64,000 bases of DNA. Origin: Harmonia axyridis (Eukaryota > Arthropoda > Insecta > Coleoptera > Coccinellidae). The translations under genes were made by a program, and so were the position numbers. Positions 58,809 to 64,000 of this stretch are shown piece after piece. The stretch spans positions 28,994,001 through 29,058,000 of the forward strand of contig NC_059504.1 in NCBI RefSeq assembly GCF_914767665.1. Direction: 5' to 3'. The notes below the pieces were generated by a model, which worked only from the letters and a program-made list of their open reading frames with translations, had not been told where the DNA came from and did not search any database. The stretch's first letter is position 1, and the number at the start of each line of letters is the position of its first letter.

Positions 58809-61800
58809 ATGACTGCAGGGTCTGACGTTGGGGGTCTACTGCATGATGACAGGCCTAATCTCTTACACGTCAGCCCCGGAGACAACCTCTCTTGGCCTAA
58901 CGAGGATAAGAATTTAACATACATACCACCAGGTGAGTAAGATCTATGAATATTTCAAAGAAATTAATATATTCATCCGTAACACTTATGTGATGGAGGA
59001 TACTATTGGAATACAGTACCTGCCATTTATTTGAACTACCTAAGCTTAAATTTTATAAAGGAATTGCTCTATTTGGGAAAGAGAGCAACGAGCAACAAGT
59101 TGTTTAAATTCAAGAATTTGCTTGATCCTTGTGAGAATTCGTCATTCACTCACCATAATTCTATCTTATTTGTATTTACGAATTTGCAGTTACAGAAAAT
59201 CGCTTTTAAATGATGATCAATAATGAAATAATAATAACCACAATAAACCGTCTATATGATAATAATTGTAGGAGAAAACAAATATAAAATTTGATATCGG
59301 TTGATATGTAGTTCGAAACAAATACGAACAAGAAGAATTTGGGCAAAAATACTAGGTATATTTTTTACTCTAGGCACTTGGTGGCCTTGGTGTGACTACT
59401 GGGAGAATCCTCAGCATATTCTATTTCAATTGGCCAATATTTGTTTTGTGCTAGGATACTCATCCACTTGTTCAAAGAAAGGAGTTTTGTTTATGCACTG
59501 CTGGCTGATATTGGGTGAGTAAAGTATACTTCCTTCCGAAATAATCCTGTGTACTCATAAAGCATATTATGAAGAATTACTTACGAAATTCAATTTGGCT
59601 ATTGGATAATGAATAAAGTTGAGTATTTTGAAATTTTCTCATCACATCTTTAATTGAATATTTCACAAGTTTCTACTTTCTAAATATAGAATCAGGTGTA
59701 AAAAAATATTTCTACTTTCTCTGAAGAAATATGTGTCCCCAAAATTCAATGATTATGGAATACAATTACTCAATCTATCTGCAAAACGGAATGCCGTGAG
59801 TGAAGTACATATTTTCAAAATGAGGTCATTTATCACTTTTTTGAATTTTTTTTTTCCATGAAACAGAAATTCTTATAAAAAATTCAGAAATACCTCGATC
59901 ATCCTGTATTAATCCTCTTCATTATTATTATTGATTTGATTCAGAAAATCGACTTACATTACACAAGAAATGATCTTTCCATTATGGTTCAAATTTCGTT
60001 CAGAAACATTTCAGCCATGACTGGGGAGAGTGTCACTACCTCACAGCTCCAACAACCATATTTACGAAACCCCAAATCGGACTTGCCCATTAACAAAATT
60101 GACCAAGGTATTCGAGATCCGAACCTATATCCTGAAAAGTCGAAAGTAATCAAGCTCAAATTTCGGAAAATACAGACATTTTAACGAATCAATAGGAAAA
60201 AAATGTTTTAATCATTCAAAGAAGCAATAATATGGACGAAAGTAAAATGAACAACTTGATTCATTCAAAGATTTTGGAAATAAGTAATTTAAATTTTTTT
60301 CTGCCGTTTATACAGGGTGTCCCATAAGAGGCACGTCACAGTGACACCGGAGGTAGGTCAGCTAAAGAGGGACCTAACCAGCCTAACATGACCCCAGTAA
60401 AAGTTGCATGGTTTTCGAGTTATTACCAAATTACGTTTTTTAGTGAATTTTCACCTTTTTTAACATTGTCAGGGTCAGAATTCTGCTGGAAAGCTCTCGA
60501 AGCTTATTTTTTTGTTGTAATGGAATCTTAAATAGTTATTTAAGATGACATGAGTATGATTCTGTCAAAAAGTTATGTGGATTTCCGTAAATTAATGGAT
60601 AAATCTTGATTTCAATTGCTAGCAAAACGAGAACTTCGACTTTGGACACCTGCTGTGAAAAAAAAATCCTTGAAACAAAACGAGCAAGTAACATAAAAAA
60701 ATTGGGCATTTTAGACAGATTTAGAAATGGTACAATACACGAATCGTATGCCCATAAAACTAGGTATTTTCATCATTTTACCGATGCCCTACTTAACTAA
60801 GTTGAAACTAGGAACCCCGCTATCAGGTAATTTTGCCGCTTGCTATGTTATTATTTGTTAAAGTCACAATAGGGAAAAAGATGGATTAGAGGAAGCGAAA
60901 AAGGAATATTATCGAAAAAAAAGGTAAATTAATTAAAAACAGACTTAACTTTCGATTATTTATTTAATTCTTAAATCTAGCTTCCAGTAAATGTTCAAAC
61001 TGTTTCCCTCGGACTCTAATGCATAAATGACACCGTTTTATAAAATTACGATTCAATTTTCTTAAACTAATTTCCGATATGGTCCGGGCTGCGTCGAATA
61101 CGCGTTCACGCAATTCTTCCTCGCTTCTTATTGGTTTTGCATACACTTTGTCCTTTAAACATCCCCAATAAAAAAAATCCAGTGGATTCAAATCCGGGGA
61201 TCGCGGTGGCCACAGTATGGGTCCTAATCGCCCAATCCACATTTACTGTAAGTTAGATTTAAGAATTAAATAAATAATCGAAAGTTAAATCTGTTTTTAA
61301 TTAATTTACCTTTTTTTTCAATAATATTCCTTTTTCGCTTCCCCTAATCCATATTTTTCCCTATTGTGACTAACAAATAATAACAAAGCCCGGTATCAAA
61401 ATGCAAGCGGCAAAATTACCTGATAGCGGGGTTCCTAGTTTCAACTTTGTTAAGTAGGGCATCGATAAAATGATGAAAATACCTAGTTTTATGGGCATAA
61501 GATTCGTGTATTGTACCATTTCTAAATCTGTCTAAAATGCCCAATTTTTTTATGTTACTTGCTCGTTTTGTTTCAAGGATTTTTTTTCACAGCAGGTGTC
61601 CAAAGTCGAAGTTCTCGTTTTGCTAGCAATTGAAATCAAGATTTATCCATTAATTTATGGAAATCCACATAACTTTTTGACAGAATCATACTCATGTCAT
61701 CTTGAATAACTATTTAAGATTCCATTACAACAAAAAAAATAAGCTTCGAGAGCTTTCCAGCAGAATTCTGACCCTGACAATGTTAAAAAAGGTGAAAATT

Positions 61801-63015
61801 CACTAAAAAACGTAATCTGGTAATAACTCGAAAACCATGCAACTTTTTTACTGGGGTCATGTTAGGCTGGTTAGGTCCCTCTTTAGCTGACTTACCTCCG
61901 GTGTCACTGTGACGTGCCACTTATGGGACACCCTGTATGTACCTATTTGTTTGTATGTATATATGTTTTGTAGTTGTGCCACAATTTCACATAAATTTTC
62001 GGCAGATTATGTTGAATTTGAAATTATTTAGGATATCTCATGAAATTAGTATTTCGTTAGTTTAACAATTCTTTCAGAAAAGTTTCTTAAAAGTGGACCA
62101 AAGTAGTCCAATAACGCTTTTCCGAATGTGGTTGTGCCTAATTTCGTCTAATAAATTCTTTCGAAAATCACAAAACTCAGTATTTTAGTTGAAATATGCC
62201 ATTATTTCATTTTTTTTTGATCAACTTTTTTGAATAACTTTGATAATGTTTCATATCAAATATAACTTATTGTTTGTAAATATAAAACTTCAATTCTCTT
62301 CTGAATTAAAAATTCAACACCCGGTATGAAATTTTTTGGAACCCATGCATTCCAATCTGATAATTCAATGCTTATTTGATATATTTAACTCTGATATAAT
62401 AATAACTGAAATAATATTGTTCATAGGACGCTGTGAAATGTTTTATATAATAGGACGAAGTAATATTGAATATAATAATAAGTATCAACATTTTCACCAT
62501 GTCTTTTTCCATTTCAATTTACTTATATCATTATCCTCTCAAGTTTGACGTTATATAATCCGATCACATATTCAATCGGTAATATGGAAGAAATTGTTTC
62601 TGAATAGGATTTCTTCTATTAAAGAAAGCATTGTAAATTTGTAGGTCTCATGCTATTTTCCGCATGGGCATGGAACATCATATGTGCTCCAGATGTATTC
62701 ACTTGGAATTTTGCATTCATGCTTATGAACGTTGCACAAGTTTTCCATATCCTCTACCAAATCAGACCTGTTAAGTTTGATCCTGAACTAGAGGAAGTTT
62801 ACCATGCCCTATTCGAACCATTTAAGGTGAAACAATCACATTCAGAGACGATGTATGTGAAATACAAATACTTTCTATTTCAGCTAACTAGGTTGCAGTT
62901 CAAAAGAATGGTTAGCATAGATTTCGCACAGATAATGTCTTTGCATGCTGGAGAAGCGTATGCTGTTCAAAATCTGACCAGAACAGATAGACTAGGTTTA
63001 CTTTTATCTGGGAAG
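58809..63015 (+). CDS. bves: Popeye-domain membrane protein, first four coding exons (join 58809-58932, 59374-59514, 62645-62826, 62884-63015); 3' partial
   Basis: The exons join in phase with GT-AG borders (58932|GTGAGT, CTCTAG|59374, 59514|GTGAGT, TTGTAG|62645, 62826|GTGAAA, TTTCAG|62884, 63015|GTAAGA) and give 193 residues. ATG 58809 is the first Met after an in-frame TAA at 58785. The N-terminus carries two N-glycosylation sequons (NLS 26-28, NLT 35-37), as in POPDC proteins. Three hydrophobic segments follow (ILFQLANICFVLG, LFMHCWLILGLMLFSAWAW, FTWNFAFMLMNVAQVFHILY), then the start of the cAMP-binding-like Popeye domain: RPVKFDPELEEVYHALFEPF, SLHAGEAYAVQNLTRTDRLG and LLLSGK. POPDC proteins act at the plasma membrane of muscle cells as cAMP effectors and channel partners. 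The rest of the Popeye domain lies right of the window. The 57-nt intron 3 is frame-neutral if retained. Confidence 0.9.
60313..61935. mobile_element. 1.62 kb palindromic transposon holding a transposase 3' end
   Basis: Starts CAGGGTGTCCCATAAGAGGC and ends with a near-exact inverse, with TA at 60311-60312 and 61936-61937. The left arm (60313-60993) and right arm (61240-61935) are inverted copies over about 680-695 bp with few mismatches. The 246-bp centre is the 3' end of a DDE transposase gene read on the minus strand. The stop codon and native 3' flank lie in the left arm, so the right arm looks like an inverted duplicate of the element's 3' end. Confidence 0.88.
60964..61242 (-). pseudogene. 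C-terminal fragment of an IS630/Tc1-mariner-type transposase
   Basis: The frame reads ILWPPRSPDLNPLDFFYWG (third catalytic aspartate block), then LKDKVYAKPIRSEEELRERV, ARTISEISLRKLNRNF and GKQFEHLLEARFKN to the stop. This is the intact C-terminal 90 or so residues of an insect IS630-like transposase. The catalytic core and DNA-binding domain are absent. It is open and undamaged, so this element may be young. Confidence 0.85.
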
Positions 63016-63244
63016 GTAAGATAGTGATATTGGTTGCTAAAACCGAAGAAATATTTCTTTAGGATAAGTAAAAACAAATATGAAATTTTTCCTTTCTTCG
63101 TAAGTCGCAAGTCCAGAGATTTTCTCGGGAACTGTGAGAGATGTCTTGAATTCAAAATATTTATTGATGCGATGATATGAAATAAAATTATGTTTCGCCC
63201 TGAAAGTTTTGAAATATCTCTCAGATTTCAAAACCTATAACTAC

Positions 63245-64000
63245 ATAGGCATACAACTTTGCTTCCGCCGTTTTTTCCGAAATTCGAGGCTTTCTTGTAA
63301 AGAACTGGTTATACATTTAATAACCAAAGTATTTTCCATCCCTGGCCACTACTTTCTCCCATCTTCCGGGCAGCGTACGAATCCAGCGTTGAAAAAACTG
63401 GTCATCGTTTGAAGAGATCTACGAATCGATCCAATTTTTTACTTCTTCATAACACCGGAAGTGCTGGTCAGCCAAGCCGTGTGCCATTGATCAAAACAAG
63501 TGATAGCCCGAGGGAGCAACGTATGGAGAATACGGCGGGTGGGGTATGACTTGCCATTTCAACATTTCCAAGTATTTCTTGACCGCTTTCGCAACATGGG
63601 GTCGAGCATTGTCATTCTGTAAAATCACCTTATCATGTCTCTCGTGGCATTGCGGCCGTTTGTCTTTCAATGCTCGGCTCAAACGCAATAATCGCGTTCG
63701 ATAACGATCACCTCTGATTGTTTCAGTCGGTTTTGGCAACTCATAATACACTACGCCGAGCTGGTCCCACCAAATACTGAACATGACCTTGAAACCGTGA
63801 ATATTCGGTTTGGCCGTCGACGTGGAAGCATGACCGGGATATCCCCATGATTTTTTGCGCTTGGGATTATCGTCTCCAGTCACAATGCGATGCAGTCCCT
63901 TCCGTCTTTGCCTTGCAAACAGCTATCCACAAGTAAACAAACACCGTTCAACATCTCTTGGCTTCTACTCATACGGAACCGAATTTCCTTGTTTCTCAAT
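63245..64000 (-). pseudogene. mariner transposase with lost catalytic residue, antisense in a bves intron; continues past the window
   Basis: The minus-strand frame 63883-63491 gives MTGDDNPKRKKSWGYPGHAS, WWDQLGVVYYELPKPTETI, QNDNARPHVAKAVKKYLEM and HPPYSPYVAPSGYHLF. It continues past a break as SMAHGLADQHF down to about 63250. Upstream, to 64000, is the EKQGNSVPYE part. The first catalytic D (TGD) and second D (NDNARPH) are present. The third, expected 35 residues on in PSDYHLF, is G. The EKWIHY segment after TGD is missing, an 18-bp in-frame deletion. Stops occur near 63900-63980. Confidence 0.88.

Larger units (their letters stand above)
59515..62644 (+). other. bves: bves intron 2
   Basis: A 3.1 kb intron, half of it occupied by the palindromic transposon at 60313-61935. 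The frames at 59936-60184 and 62336-62548 have no family features. Nothing else supported. Confidence 0.6.

Noticed and set aside
58712..58924. 70-codon minus frame
   Set aside because: Antisense of bves exon 1.
1..64000. CRISPR arrays, rRNA or tRNA genes
   Set aside because: No regularly spaced short repeats with unique spacers. A few GGTTCGA-like stretches (for example near 4330) lack the rest of a tRNA cloverleaf.

Overview
The window reads as nuclear DNA from an insect, most likely a beetle (the order is inferred from overall character, not proven). It is strongly AT-rich and intron-containing, and it is packed with decayed Tc1/mariner-superfamily (IS630-type) transposons, non-LTR retrotransposon fragments and palindromic miniature elements. 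No bacterial operon features, CRISPR arrays, rRNA or convincing tRNA genes were seen.

Three host genes can be supported, all on the + strand. (1) 548-2027: the last three coding exons of a BTB-zinc-finger transcription factor, best matched to chinmo. It is followed by a roughly 4.4 kb 3' UTR with seven perfect let-7 seed matches. The BTB exon(s) lie left of the window. (2) 45459-46418: an intronless coding sequence for a neurogenin-family bHLH protein (tap). It has a probable TATA promoter and non-coding first exon near 43.7-43.9 kb and a 1.6 kb intron in the 5' UTR. (3) 58809-63015 and onward: the first four coding exons of a Popeye-domain (POPDC/bves) membrane protein, continuing beyond the right edge. 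Its intron 2 hosts a 1.6 kb palindromic transposon, and the intron after the last visible exon hosts a dead mariner.

The roughly 37 kb between chinmo and tap is mostly transposon graveyard. It holds a minus-strand LINE with a palindromic MITE inside (7.8-9.5 kb); a 2.6 kb relic of a TIR transposon with its transposase (12.0-14.6 kb); a 1.39 kb near-perfect palindrome (15.5-16.9 kb); a mariner relic (18.1-18.7 kb); an IS630-type transposase relic (20.1-20.8 kb); another palindromic MITE (22.7-23.7 kb); a second truncated copy of the 12 kb element (25.0-26.0 kb); a plus-strand LINE carrying a hairpin-rich insertion (29.7-32.8 kb); a 566-bp tandem array containing a palindromic unit (36.7-39.1 kb); and a LINE reverse-transcriptase fragment (41.4-42.1 kb). 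Between tap and bves there is a clean hAT MITE with an 8-bp target duplication, an RTE-like and a Jockey-like LINE fragment, a long hairpin, a mariner relic and two IS630-type relics.

The recurring theme is a set of elements that begin 5'-CAGGGTG (or a close variant) next to a TA dinucleotide. Their arms are inverted copies of one another over 150-690 bp. One of them keeps the 3' end of a DDE transposase gene in its centre, which suggests they are inverted-duplication derivatives of the 3' ends of autonomous elements. Several GC-richer non-coding islands around the two developmental regulators are candidates for cis-regulatory DNA. Splice structures were inferred by joining GT-AG sites that keep phase; none was tested against transcripts.
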